Notes: generated from the sequence alone by a model not told the origin. A stretch of DNA of 64,000 nucleotides from Salvator merianae (GCA_003586115.2 QVOM02000073.1:47568787-47632786), one strand, 5' to 3'. Shown: positions 46,890 through 59,416, counted from the stretch's first letter. Made by a program: numbers and translations.

Positions 46890-49405
46890 TGGAATCATAG
46901 AATCATAGAGTTGGAAGGGACCTCCAGGGTCATCGAGTCCAACCCCCTGCTCAATGCAGGATTCACTAAAGCATCCCAGACCGATATCTGTCCAGCCTCT
47001 CCTTGAAGACCTCCAGCGAAGGAGAGCCCACCACCTCCTGTGGTAACCTGTTCTAATGACTGATTGCCCTTACGGTCAGAAAGTTTTTCCTAATATCTAG
47101 CCTGTATCTACTCCCTTGAAGTTTCATCCCATTGTTTCGAGTCCTTTCTTCTTGTGCAATTGAGAATAGGGCCAATCCTTCTGCACTGTGACAGCCCTTC
47201 AGATACTTGAAAACAGCTATCATGTCTCCTCTCAGTCTTCTCTTCTGCAGGCTAAACATTCCTAGGTCCTTTAACCGTTCCTCATAGGACATGGCTTGCA
47301 GACCACTCACCATTTTGGTCGCCCTTCTCTGAACTTGTTCCAGTTTGTCAATGTCTTTTTTAAACTGGGGTGCCCAGAACTGGACACAATACTCCAGATG
47401 AGGTCTGACCAAGGAAGAGTAAAGAGGGATAATTAGTTCTCGTGATCTAGACTCTATGCTCCTCTTGATACACCCGAGGATGGTGTTTGCCTTTTTTGCA
47501 GCTGCATCACACTGTTGACTCATGTTTAATCTGTGATCTACTAGTACACCCAGATCATTTTCACATGTGCTGCTGCTCAGCGAGATTCCTCCCATTCTGT
47601 ATTAGATATTGTCATTTTTCTTACCCAGATGTAAATCTTTGCATTTCTCCCTGTTAAATGTCATTCTGTTAGTTTCAGCCCACTGTTCAAGCTTGTCCAA
47701 ATCATTTTGAATCCTCTCCTTCTCCTCCCTAGTGTTAGCAACCCCTCCTAGCTTTGTGTCATCTGCAAATTTGATCAGCGTCCCCTCGACTCCTTCATCC
47801 AGATCATTTATAAAAATGTTGAACAGCACCGGTCCCAAGACAGACCCTTGCAGTACCCCACTCGAGACAGTCTTCCAATTGGATGTGAAGCCATTTATGA
47901 CCACTCTTTGAGTATGATCACTAAGCCAGTTATGAATCCACCTAACAGTTGTCCTGTCAAACCCATATTTGATCATTTTTTCAATAAGTATAGTATGAGA
48001 CACCTTGTCAAATGCTTTGCTAAAGTCAAGATATACTATGTCCACAGCCTTTCCTTGATCGATCCATCCAGTAATTTTGTCATAAAAGGAAATAAGATTA
48101 GTCTGGCATGACTTGCTTGTTACAAATCCGTGTTGGCTCTGGTTAATTACTGCATTCCCATCCAAGTGCTCCCATATATGCTGTTTAATGATTTGTTCAA
48201 GGATCTTGCCTGGAATTCAAGTCAGGCTCACAGGCCTGTAGTTACCTGGGTCAGCCTTCTTTCCTTTTTTAAAGATAGGGACAACATTCGCCCTTCTCCA
48301 ATTTTCTGGGTCTTCTCCTGTTCTCCATGAGTTCTCAAATATCACAGAGAGTGGTTTAGCAATTATATCGGCTAATTCCTTCAGCACCCTAGGATGTAAT
48401 TCATCTGGGCCTGGAGACTTGAATTCATTTAAGTTAGCTAAATGTTCCCTCACCTTCTCCTTGTCCATACAGAGCCTTGATTCTCTTATTCCCTCAACAG
48501 CACAGTGAAGGCCAACTGATGTTTCATTTCCTTTCTGAGAGAAAACAGATGCAAAATAGGAGTTCAGAAGTTCTGCCTTCTCAATGTCGTTTTTGACCAA
48601 ATCACCCTTCTCATCCTGTAAAGGTCCTATAGCTTCTTTGACTTTTATTTTGCTTCTGACATTCCCCCAAAACCCTTTTTTATTGTTTTAGGCCTCTCTT
48701 GCAATCCTCAATTCATTTTTAGTTTTAGCCTTACTGATACTTTTCCTGCAGTTCCTGCAGATTGCATTATATTCTTCTTTTGATATGTCCCCCTCTTTCA
48801 ATTTTTTAAACATTTCGTGTTTTTTTTTAAGCAAGTTACTAAGTTCAGGGTTCATCCACCCTGGTCTCTTTAGATACTTGCCATTCTTTGTTATTTTAGG
48901 AATTGTTAAAGATTGTGCCTCTAGAATCTCCTTTTTCAAAATTTCCCATCCTTCCTGAACATTTCTGTCCTTTAAGACATCCAGCCAATGGATCCTTCCT
49001 ACCCTCCTTCTGAGTTCATCAAAATCTGCTCCTCTGAAATCTAACCTTGAAGTCTGAGTCTTCTCAGATCTTCCTCCTTTTGTTATCCAAAATTCAATGA
49101 TAGCATGGTCACTGCCTCCCAGGGTCCCAGTCACCCTTACTTCCTCAACCATTTCCTTCCTGTTGGTAAGAATTAGATCCAAGATAGCAGACCCCCTTGT
49201 TTTTTCCTCCATCGTTTGGAAAATGAAGTTATCTGCCAGAGAGGATAAGAATTTATTGGACCCGTGAGTTTTGCCTGAGAGAGATTCCCAATAAATGTCC
49301 AGATAGTTAAAATCTCCCATAATCACTAGTTCGTGTTTCCCTGAGAGCTTGGCCATCTGATGTATAAAGAGTTCATCTGTCTGCTGGAATGCTGTGGCCT
49401 CACCC
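46890..49405 (-). mobile_element. CR1 LINE, 5'-truncated, ORF2 with in-frame stops
   Basis: Best-preserved LINE here. One - strand frame runs from about 49400 to the terminal stop at 46968-46966 with no frameshift. It has the C-terminal half of the AP endonuclease ('HELVIMGDFN' at about 49320; 'GGSDHAIIEF' near 49100), a linker, and reverse transcriptase ('NWRRANVVPIFKKGKK' near 48280; 'VYLDFSKAFDKVSH' near 48030; catalytic 'FADDTKLGG' near 47765). The conserved CR1 tail 'LEQVQRRATKMV' follows near 47330. Four premature stops interrupt it: 48690-48688 (TAA), 48219-48217 (TGA), 47604-47602 (TAA) and 47055-47053 (TAG, replacing Trp). The 3' end shows the CR1 terminal repeat (TATGATTC units, plus strand 'gaatcatagaatcatagag'). 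The N-terminal endonuclease and ORF1 are absent, so it cannot move itself. Confidence 0.95.
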
Positions 49406-49699
49406 AGACACAGCTGCAGCAATCCTGAAGCCCTCTGCAGGTTATTCCAGCTGTGGACAACTTAAAAATTTTCCACAGGCTTACCTGAAGTGTGAGGAAC
49501 AGTCCAGCAATGGCACCTTCACACCTCTCTTGGTGTTGTGTGGTGAGGGGCATGGGTTGCATGACAATGGCTACAAAATCATTTGCAGTTTCTGGATCAC
49601 CCTGCAAAGTCCAAACTTGAGGCTCAGATTCTGCAATAGCCATCTGTTCCAGCCATTTGCATGTTGGAACAGAATGGGGATGTTCCAGTGTGCAAAATG
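49406..49699. mobile_element. Family I MITE fragment
   Basis: Segments such as 'ccagctgtggacaactt' and 'catgacaatggct' resemble family I, but both ends are missing. It lies between the truncated 5' end of CR1 and a complete reversed copy. Confidence 0.5.
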
Positions 49700-49702
49700 T
49701 GA

Positions 49703-50155
49703 GGGCCTTTCTGTACTTTCCACCGTGGAATGTTCATAAGCAAACTTGCCACAGTGGAACATACCACGCATCACAGCAACCATTCACACTGTGAGGGTTG
49801 GAACATCCTGGCAACAGGCTTTCAGCACTCACATGATGGCCCACACCATGACAGCAGTCAGGAAAAAAAATCTAACCACTGCCATGGTAACCAGGAATGC
49901 AGCACAACTGTGCATCCGCAGCCATGCCGCACAGCGCAACACAGCACTTGCACCCGGAAGAGGGTGTGAATGCTGTGTACTGAGAGCAGTTCAGCTGCTT
50001 CTGATACAGCTGTGGAACATGCTTTAGTGGTCCACAGCAAATAGCGATTAGGAGCAGCTGTAGCCTACTCTCAATTGTGAGGTCCTCCACAAAGAGTAAA
50101 CACACTTCACTAGTGAGGAACTGCATGCTCACTAGTGAAAAGTACGAACAGGCCC
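49703..50155 (-). mobile_element. Family I MITE, reversed, exact target duplication
   Basis: Starts GGGCCTTTCTGTACTTTCC and ends AAAAGTACGAACAGGCCC; TGA at 49700-49702 and 50156-50158. The hairpin 'ccaccgtggaatgttc' with 'gccacagtggaacat' lies at the left, so it is inverted relative to most copies. Confidence 0.85.
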
Positions 50156-50158
50156 TGA

Positions 50159-50739
50159 TTAACCACAAACCACCTTGATCTTGACTGGCCTGGAATTGTC
50201 TGCTGAAACAAATCCCAGTCTGATAAGCGTGAACCGGACCTTAGACTTCTAATGTGTGTAGACAGCATATTTCTTTTCAAACCAACCAGTTTTGAATGCC
50301 TGCTTTCTTTCACAGCGTTAACAGCTTTCCTGAGGCATCTTTATTTCCTTTCCAGATACTTTTATATATTTAAATATATGTCCTCTGTCAGCTGTGTGTA
50401 ATTTTTCTCCTTTCTGGGCCTCAGGAGAAGAACCTGTAAATTCTGTATGCTTTTATTTGATGGTACCAAAGTCAGAACACCTTTAATGCTGACTCAAAAA
50501 CTAACCATTGCTCAGAAAAGAGTCTTTGCAATTTTTTCTTCAGTTCTATATATTTGCTTGTCCCTTAACGTCTGTGTCAGCACTGCACCAAATGAGAACT
50601 TAATAAAAGCCTGGCTAGAACAGGCAATCTAGGCCAGTATCCCATTTTTACAGCAGCCAATCAAGTATTCAGACCTCAAAGTAGTACATAATTGTCTCTT
50701 GCAGTTGTTGGCAAGCAAGCAACACTCAGAGACATAGTG
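50159..50739. other. Unassigned sequence
   Basis: No gene or classified repeat. Confidence 0.35.
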
Positions 50740-53700
50740 CCTCAGAATTTTATTTTTCATTTTTATATCCCATCCTTCACTTGAAGGTTCCAAGGTGGGT
50801 CACAACAATAGACAGATAATATATGGAATAGTCTCCCCCCTGAGATGCATCATGCACCTTTACTTTATGTTTAGGAAAGTGGTGAAGATGCAGCTCTTTG
50901 CCCTGGCCTTTGGCTAAATAAGTAAACAGCTTTTCCTCCCCATTTTCAGACACTGTTATTTTTTAGTATGTTCATCTTATATTGGTTTTTAATGTTGTAA
51001 CCTGCCCTGAGACCTTCAGGTATAGGGCAGGATAAAAATGCAATAAATAAATAAATGCAATAACTAAAAATATACTTAAACTATAATCCCCTCTTCCTAT
51101 TTCTCCCTGTGGCAGGACAACACTCAGAGGAGACTAAACATCAAAGGCATGGGTGGAGAGGTATGTTTTAACCAGGTACCAAAAAACATATAATGTAGTC
51201 AGCTGGTAAACCTCCAGAATGAGGCTATTTCAGAGCCTGGGGGCCACCACGAAAAGGCCCTCTTGCAAGTCACTGCCCCATGCATCTCTGAAAGGGGCAG
51301 AACTACACGAAGATGCACTTCTTGAGGTCCCTATAATCGAGCAGGTCTATATGGAACAAGATGTTCCTTCAGATAAGCCTGGCCCAAGCCATTTAGGACT
51401 TTACACAATAACATCAACACTTTGAATTGGGCTTGAGCGCTAATGGGTAGCCAGTGCAGATCAAGACTGGCATGATGTGCATTCAGCCAGAAATTCCCAT
51501 CAGCAGTCATGGTGCTGCATTCTGAACTAGCTCCAGTTTCTGGACTGTCTTCATGAGTAGCCCTATGAAGAGCACAATACAGTACTCTAATCTTGAGGTT
51601 GTCAGAGCATGGATCAATGTGACCAGGTTATCCCTGTCTGGGAAAAGCTGAAGCTGGTGAACCAGTCTGGGATGGAGATAGGCACTCCTGGCTACCACTA
51701 TCACATGGGCCACAAATGACAGCAATTAATCCAGGACCACCTCCAGATTATGCACCTGTTCTTTCTGGGGCAAAACAATCCCATCCAAAATTTGATGCCC
51801 TTTAACTTCCTGCATGCCTGTGACATAGTATCTCTATATTGTTTGGATTCGGCTTCAATTTATAGATCCACATGTAACATATTATTGCCTCCAGGCAGTG
51901 ATTGAGCATCTGAACTGTCTCCCCTGAATCAGGAGGAACAGAGAGATAGAGTTGGGTGTCATGAATGTACTGATGGCATCTCACTCCAGAACTCCTGGTG
52001 ACCTCTCCCGGTGACTTCATCTAGATGTTAAAGGGCATAGGACACAGAACTGACCCGAGAAGAACTTTGTATGAAAGTTCCCAGGGCATTGAACAAAGGT
52101 CCCCCATTGCTACTTTCTGAAGCCTGCCACAGACATAGGAGGTGAATCACTGTAAAACAGTGCCTCTAAGTCCCAGTCCCCAAAGCCTCTCTAGCAGGAT
52201 TCATAGTCAATCAACTAGAAATCAACTAGAATCAACAGTGTTGCATTGCACCTGTCCCTCTCCCAATAAAGGTCAATCAAGGCAGGTCAATCAAGGCAGT
52301 CTTTGTGTCAAATCCTTTCTTGAAACCAGATTGGAATGAGTCTAGATAATCTGTTTCCTGCAAGCCTGGCTGCAGTTGCATAATCGCCAATGTCTCCATC
52401 ACCTTGCCCCAAAAGGGAATATTAGACACTGGGTGGTAGGTATTTAATATCTCTGGATCCAGGCAGATCATCATAAGAAAGGGGCATACCACAGTTTCCT
52501 TTAGTCCTGCTGGCATCTCCCCTTCCAACAAAGAGGCATTTATTAGTCCCTGGACCAAGCCAGCCATATCCTCTAGACTAGCTTTTATTAGCCATGAAGG
52601 ACAGGGATCAAAGAGACAAGTAGTTGACCAAACCCGTACAAGCAGTCTGTTCACCTCAGACCACAATAATTGAAACTGATCCAATTTAATTGAACCAGAC
52701 AATGCTCCAGATACCTTCAATGGGCCACTTCTAACTGTGGTGTCCAATTCCATGCAAATCTGAGTGACTTTGTCCTAAAGATGCCTAGCAAATTTATCAG
52801 AGCAAGCTTCCAAAAGTGGCATGGACTTATCCTTATGGCCGATGACAATAGCCTTTTGATCCCCTGGAACAGTTCTGCTGGATGGCCACTTGAGGACGTG
52901 ATGGAGGTGGATAAATAAGCCTTCTTCACCACTGCTGCCACATGGTAGGCATGATAGTGTGCTCTTACTGGTGTTCAGCTTGATTCACATTGGGATTTAC
53001 GCCTTTGGACCTCCCACCCCATCACACACAGCTCCCTGCTATGCCCAGGTGTCTTACGAGCCCTGCAGAATCACTAAGGGCACTTGGAAGTGATTGTGTC
53101 AATAGGCTTATTCAATCCATGATTTCAATGTGAGACGAGAGTCTCAACAGTAGTACCAGCCATGTCAACCAGTCACTCCCCTAGAGTCATCAGGAATCCA
53201 CCAGATTCCATAAACCTCCATGAATGGTCCATCTTGATGTGTCCTTCATGCCTGTAATGATGAACAGACACCATAAGCCCAAACTTCACCAGATAAGGAT
53301 CTGTCCATGACAGCAGATGCCTACAAACCACCCTCACACTCTGTAGCAGGTCAAGAAAATGTTCTGTAACATGGGGTTGGGACCATAACATATTGAGACA
53401 GTGTCAACGTGTTGGCCACTGTGCAGCCATCTTTACATCTCCTCAGGTCTCAGTCATGCTTACTTGCTTTTCTCACTGATCCAGTGTTTCCTCTTGTTGA
53501 TGGTTAGCTGGAATGCTGAAGTTCTGAAAGCATGCATGTTGTGTCTATCAGATATTAGGGCAGGTAAACATGGGAAAGGAAAATGGTTTGGAAATGTTTA
53601 TATGCCTATTGCTAGCAACTATCCTTTGTATTCTGTTATCACAAAATCAAGTAAGAGCATGAGGTTTTGAGTTTGGCCTCTGCCTTGACTTTTCTGAGGC

Positions 53701-54300
53701 CTGGAAAAAGGGACTAGGGGGGTGATGAATACTGACAGACAGCCCCATGGTTGTGATGGCAGCTATGAAGCCCTGGACTGGTCTACAAAGGCATCTTCAG
53801 TGGGAAGATTGAAGTCTCACAAGAACTGGAAGTGGAAGGCCTTTAACATCACATCTGAGACAGCTTCCACCAGCTCAGACAGGGAACCTAGCTGAATGGC
53901 ACACCAGCAGCAACCCCGTTCTGTCTCTCAGGAGAGCAATCCCTCAACCCAGTCACAAAGAAAAGAATTGTCTGGTGAAATCCAATCACAGATGAGAGAT
54001 GACTTATATTGAACTGGCCTGGCATTTAACAACAGCACCATCAAGCCAATGGGAAGCTTGACATGCATCACCATATTCTGAAGGTTGGGAGGCAAAGCAG
54101 AAGGAGTGATGGCCTCAATATGTTTAAAGCTTCTTCTCTGGACCCTTCTTCTCTGCCCCCCATCACCATATCTCCCGTCTGTTAACACTGAAATGGGACC
54201 CCCATGACATCCCTCTCTTCTGTCACCCAGGCATATAGCTCCCTCTGATTTTCAGATCCCGTCTGGCAGAATGACCTAGACACTGTTCACTCAGGTGTTC
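50740..54300 (-). mobile_element. L2-clade LINE, longest but decayed copy
   Basis: Read on the - strand from 54300: start of the endonuclease ('VLLLNARPVQYKSSLICDWI' near 54040), endonuclease end with the 'LLSWTDPYLVKFGL' region near 53300, and linker ('VKKAYLSTSITSSSGHPAEL' near 52900). Reverse transcriptase follows in pieces: 52750-52280 ('LDPEILNTYHPVSNIPFWGK'), then 'DTQLYLSVPPDSGE' at about 51960, where the catalytic ADD is replaced by 'IHD'. The C-terminal 'TSRLEYCIVL' is near 51590. Many frameshifts and stops. The 3' end contains an opposed L2 tail (50826-51056). Confidence 0.8.
50826..51056 (+). repeat. L2 LINE 3' tail inserted in an opposed L2
   Basis: Plus-strand 'gccctggcctttggc', 'gtaacctgccctgagacctt' and a final AATAAATAAAT tail match the tail at 9260-9427. 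It interrupts the 3' part of the - strand L2. Confidence 0.65.
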
Positions 54301-54699
54301 AACTGCCCAGTACTGGAACAATGGGAGAACCTCCTGTCCTTACCCAGGAAGTAGTCGTAAACTTGGGCCCCCAATACTGCCTCTCACACAGGCTGATGGC
54401 CCAGCTAGAGAAGGATCAGCTGCTCACTCAGACCCATCTCCTCACCTTGCTTCCGGTAACACAATGCTAGCAGTACAGGAGCGGAACCAGACAGCATTTT
54501 TCAATTGGTGCACATTGTTCTCTAGAAGACTGCCCCCCCCCAAGGTTAGCAGCATCTTGTACTTGAAGTGTGGGGCCAGATGTGATGGTATGCCATTCCT
54601 CAGAGAACAGGGCTATCAGTGGCTATTTGCTCTGATGGCAGCAGAAAGCGGTGTGACTCTAAAGGCTAGTTTCTAGGACACCGCAAACGGAGCTCACTG

Positions 54700-54805
54700 G
54701 GTGCTCATGTTCTCCTGGGTAGCTGGATGGTTAAAGTGAAAACAGACTGCTGGACTAGATGGGCCATGGGTCTGATCAGTGGGACATTTCTTACATTCTT
54801 ATGTT
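54700..54805 (+). repeat. 3' tail of interspersed repeat R
   Basis: 'gctggactagatgggccatg' followed by 'ttcttatgttctc'; same ending as 3460-3512 and the complement of 43201. Confidence 0.6.
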
Positions 54806-55551
54806 CTCAGTATCCGGAGTTTATACTTTAGCTGTTCCTTTCTGCCAGTGGAGTTCAGTCTTACATTCTCTTTCGTTACTTTCCCTTTTTTTACTTCCAT
54901 TGGAAACTATTGCAGATTAGTATGTGATGGCAGAACAATTTTAAAAGGAATTGTTTGAAGTTTCAGATCCCAGGCCGGTGGTTAAGAAAGAATAATTTAG
55001 CCTTTATGAGCTTCTTCTCTAAATTAATGTGAAACCAACTGTGTTGATTATCTTCCAGCACAAACATGTGTGTAGGGTGTGCGTGGATATGTCTACACAC
55101 ATAGTGTGACAAAGATATAGCTATTATGAATTACAACATTAAACATACTGTGTGTGTGGTGGGGGGGGTAGCTTAAGGCTTTCTGTCCAAGAAGATGGAC
55201 AGTGCAGTCAGGTAACACTGCTATGTTTTGATATATATAAAAAAGCAGCTTACAACTAGGCCCAAGCATTTATTTATCTGTAAATTTAACACATTTATAA
55301 AACAGTCAACATATATAAAAATATTAATTAAAATCAGTGGGTAGAATCAAGGATAAATGTGAATGCCTATCAAGAACAGGGTAGACTGGGGCAGAGGACT
55401 CTGTCTAAATTATCCTCTCATGAAAAGGGTGAGAACCTGATCCTATAGGTTCCCACAACCTGATCCTATAGAGACTAGTGAAGTTTAAAAGGAGCAACAG
55501 TCCTATGTGAACTAGAATACCAGTATAACAGTTAAAGGCAAGCATCAAGTC
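54806..55551. other. Unassigned sequence
   Basis: No gene or classified repeat; a G run lies near 55160. Confidence 0.35.
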
Positions 55552-55554
55552 TAA

Positions 55555-55942
55555 GGCCCTGTTCGCATTTTAGTGCTAGTGAGCATCTGGATGCTTACTG
55601 GCAGAGTACATCCACATTCTGTGGAGGCCCTAGCATGCAGGACCATCTGCAGATGCTCCCAAATGCTACTGACTGTGGACAATTAAATCATTGTCCACAG
55701 CTGTACCAGGAGTAGTAAGCAGCATTTTCACCTGCTTCTGGGTGTGAATGCTGTAGGCAGCAGTGCAGCTGCAGATGTGTAGTCACGTGCCACATCTCTG
55801 TTCACCATGGCAGTGGCTGGACAGTTCCAAGGTCACTGCCATGGCAGGTGGGCAGCATTAGCACTGCAAGTGTAAATGACTGCTGCACCGCTGGGTCTGT
55901 TCCAGCTTTTACCATTCTAAGGTGGAAAAGGTGAAAATGTCC
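55555..55942 (+). mobile_element. Family I MITE with target duplication
   Basis: Starts GGCCCTGTTCGCATTTTAG and ends AAGGTGAAAATGTCC; TAA at 55552-55554 and 55943-55945. Interior blocks 'caccatggcagtggctgg' and 'actgactgtggacaa'. The subterminal hairpin is mostly lost. Confidence 0.78.
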
Positions 55943-56059
55943 TAAATCTCCAAAAATGTCTGTAGTCCAGAAACATCACAGACCTTTGAACAAAACACTG
56001 AACCATGTACAGCCGTATCAATCAATCCCTAAGAGTAGGACAGCCATTTGGATATTGTT

Positions 56060-57310
56060 GGACTCCAGTAATCTAAGACCTGGTAATGTCAGTGGAGACT
56101 GATTCAAATTGGAATCCAATGGCACTTGAAGTGTCCCGACCTGCCTGGAAGATCAGCCCCCTCAAACACCACACTTACAGTTTAGGGGCACCCATTGACC
56201 AGCATTGTCACTGGACTAACAAGTTGGTTCAGTGGCACTTTACACCACTGATAGCTCAACATCAGCCTGGCATCAGTTACCTGTGCACCTCTACGTTAGA
56301 CTACTATAATGCACTCTACATGGGGCTGCTCGTGAAAGTGGTTCATAAAATAAAACTAGTGTAAACTGTTGCTGCCAGTTTTTTGTTTTTTTTTTTGTCA
56401 GATACCTAGAAATAGGACCACATTATACCAGTCCTCACTTGCCTGCACTGGTTCTCACTATGTTTCTGGGCAAAATTCAAGCTTCTAACTTGGGACCATG
56501 GTACCTATCAGAACTCTTCTTTCCATACATTCCATCTAAGGCTTTGTAATCAGGTTCTTAGATCCTTCTCTGTGTCCCTCCTCTGTCTGCCACGTGAGTG
56601 ACAACCAGGGACATGGCCTTTCCAGTCGTGATTCCCTGACTGTGGAATTCATTCCTGAAAGTGGCTGATCTGATTTGATTTCCTAAATGTTGCTTTTCTC
56701 TCAAACACAAACATTTTATTTTGAATTAATGTGAACTTAGTGCAAGGGAGAGAGTCTGGGTCTATTCGCACTTTCTGCTAGCAAGCACTTTCTGCACGCA
56801 AGCAAGCACCACTTTGCAGAGGCCCAAGTGGCTGGGAGCAGCATAATGCTGCTCCAGATAGCTCCCAGCTGTGGAGCAGAAATTTGTGCTCCACAACTTT
56901 ACCGGGCGCTGATAGTCAGCTTCCAGTAAAGTGATTCCACACTTACCTTGGCTGCCACGATCACCCAATTGTGCCTGCATGTTTGCCTGATCGTGTCTGC
57001 ACGCGCCTGCATACTGCGTGGTGCTGATGGTTGCCATGGCAGTGACTGGGCACTTCCCGGCCATTGCCATGGTGAGCATCAGGCAAGGCTACCAGCGTTC
57101 GCACCACAAATGCTGGTAGTCTGCTTCAGGTAAGGTACTAGAGCCGTGCAATGTGGATGGTGTTCACACTGTGTGGTCAATACCATATTAGAACAGGGTA
57201 ATTATCCTGTTCTAACATGGTAAGTGCGAATGTTGTTAATATTGTAACCCTCCCTGAGAGCTACAGGTATAGGGCAGGAGAAAAATGCAAATAATAAATA
57301 AATAACAATA
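56060..57310 (+). mobile_element. L2-clade LINE C-terminal and 3' part, split by a MITE
   Basis: The C-terminal motif 'LDYYNALYMGLLVKVVHKIKLV' is at 56297-56364, followed by decayed 3' sequence ('ctccctctgtctgc'-type) to 56757. After the MITE the tail resumes with 'gtaaccctccctgagagct' and AATAAATAA near 57243-57306. Confidence 0.75.
56758..57230 (+). mobile_element. Family I MITE inside an L2 3' region
   Basis: Starts GGGTCTATTCGCACTTTCTG; the right end GGTAAGTGCGAATG has lost its last bases. The palindrome 'aacagggtaattatcctgtt' is at about 57191-57210. Target duplication not recoverable. Confidence 0.78.
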
Positions 57311-58763
57311 AATAAAATGTCTTCTGTGTCTATATTTATCTAATGCAAAGCACTGACTATTTGAATATTTTGTTTTAAACATGGCTGTTTACATTTTATT
57401 GCTATCCTTTTATTCTGTATGTCACCTTGCTTTTTTTAAAGACAGGTGATAAATAAATATAAACAACCTTTCAAATTGGAGGTGTTTATCAGAGAAGCCT
57501 ACAGTCTTGAAATGTTAAGGAAACAAAATGTAAGTTACCTATTTACAGCTATCTTGCCTACCGTTTTAATTTTTTTTTTTAACTGCCTCCAGAATTCATA
57601 CTTCAAAATTCTAAACTGCTCCTTTTCTGCACTCCATAGAACAAGTTCAGAAGAATGAGCAATCAATAAAAACGGAAGTATGCAAATAGAATCAGTGGAG
57701 TGTCTGTATGAAAACAGCTTGGCAAAATATCATGAGCTTAGCCATTTCAGTTCTGCAATTTATTTAATATCATGGCAAAATGTTATAAGGAAACTAGCCG
57801 AGGGTTACTTAAAATGAATTCCTTTTTCTCCTGCCTGCAACCTGTGGAAAGAAGAGAGGAAAAGACTAAACTAAAGAGAGAATAATTCCAGGAGCTATTT
57901 CATTTTTAGCAAGGTATTTTCCTTTTCCTTCTTACATCAGATATTCACTTTAAGTGCAGGATTGTGAATATTGATTTTTAGCAGCTCTTGACTGAGGTGC
58001 TCCAAAGAAGGTATAAAAGTACACAGGAATGTCTGTTGGGCTTAAAGTCATCTCCCCAATAGCAAACAAAATAAAATTGTTGCAGTGTTTCGTACTTGGT
58101 GCGAAGAATTGGAAATCAGCTTAATACTCGGTTGGGCTATGGGAAAGGATTCTGTGTACAGGGTGTTCCTACATATATCGATTAAATGGACTGGGAAATC
58201 TGGTTGGCATGCCCTATTTCATTGATGCTATGGCAACAAGACTAATCTGCATTTATTCTAATATCTTTTTATTGGATAGGTGCATCATTCTAGGACTTTT
58301 AAAGGAAGATTGGGGTATAAATGCAAATAGATTTAAAAAACAATACCAATCTGTTATTCTTGGATATGTGTCCACTGTCTTTTCCTGATACTGTTACCAT
58401 TGTAAACATATTATTTTCTTTTAAAAATAAGCTTGACTGAGCCAAGGCTACCCCAAAATCACAAAAAAAGTGTTTTCCCACAGATTGTTTCCATTTTCAA
58501 TCAACTTGACTGCCAGTAGCCTATTCACTAAAGCTAGTTTTTTTTGTTTAACCTTCTATCCATGCATTCCTATTCCATATTCCTAACTTTGTAAAAACAA
58601 CTAATATGATTAAATAAAGGAAGCAAAGAAACCATTCTTTCCCACAGAATCTCCAAGTATCTTTATTGAAGGCTTATCACTCATACAATTGCCTTTCATA
58701 TTTTATTGAAAGCCGTATAACTTAGGTAACAAATATTTTAGCAGTAAACAGGTCCACTTTGAT
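57311..58763. other. Unassigned AT-rich sequence
   Basis: No gene, RNA gene or classified repeat. Confidence 0.35.
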
Positions 58764-58766
58764 ATT

Positions 58767-59413
58767 GGGCCTTTTCGCACTGAGCTCGGTAGACCGTTCC
58801 CAGTAGTCGGCTTCGAACCGGAGAGGTTGGGGAACGCTCCATGCCATTCACACTCCCGGCCAGCGGAACGGACCCGAAGCCGACCAGCAGAGGGAACAGT
58901 GCGAATGGTAGCCGCTAGTTCCGTACCCGCTTCGCACCCACTTCGTACCCACTTCGCACCTTCGCACCTGCTCTGCACCCGCTTCGCACTTTTGCACCCA
59001 CTTCGTACCCAGAGGGCTGGTTACGAAGCCGGCTTCGTATCGGCAGCTCAGGTACTCAGCCGAAAGGACTATCCCGGGTACGAAGTTTCGTACCGGGTTA
59101 CGAAGCAGCGGAGCAGCGGAGCAGGGTACGGAAACTTCGCACCCCGGATGCGAAGCGGCGGACAGCGCACGCGTAGCCGTAACAGCCACGCCCGACGCCG
59201 AGGCAAACAGTGCGAAAGCACCATGCCCGATCTTTGCTCCATCGCACAGGTCGGGATGAAGACATCATTTTTGTTGTCTTGCCTTATCCGGCTTCGGGTT
59301 CGAATCGGGTACGGAGCGGTCAGGATCGGGTGAGGCACGCGCCCGCGGCAGTGCAAAAGCCCCGTTCCAGCGAGCGGACTGGAACGGTCTACCGCTACAG
59401 TGCGAATAGGCCC
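58767..59413 (+). mobile_element. Family A MITE, longest copy with expanded array
   Basis: Starts GGGCCTTTTCGCACTGAGC and ends CAGTGCGAATAGGCCC; ATT at 58764-58766 and 59414-59416. At about 58920-59020 it carries roughly nine imperfect 'acttcgcaccc' units, more than the copy at 10333. Very CpG-rich. Open frames up to 168 codons cross it but use the repeat array and show no domain. Confidence 0.9.
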
Positions 59414-59416
59414 ATT

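Noticed and set aside
1..57230. Regularly repeated short motifs as a CRISPR array or prokaryotic element
   Set aside because: The repeats are dispersed, hundreds of bases long, bounded by inverted ends and target duplications, and found with vertebrate LINEs.
58827..59333. 168-codon open frame on the + strand
   Set aside because: It reads through the GC-rich family A MITE and its 11-bp array. Frames of similar length on the other strand show that this is a composition effect.
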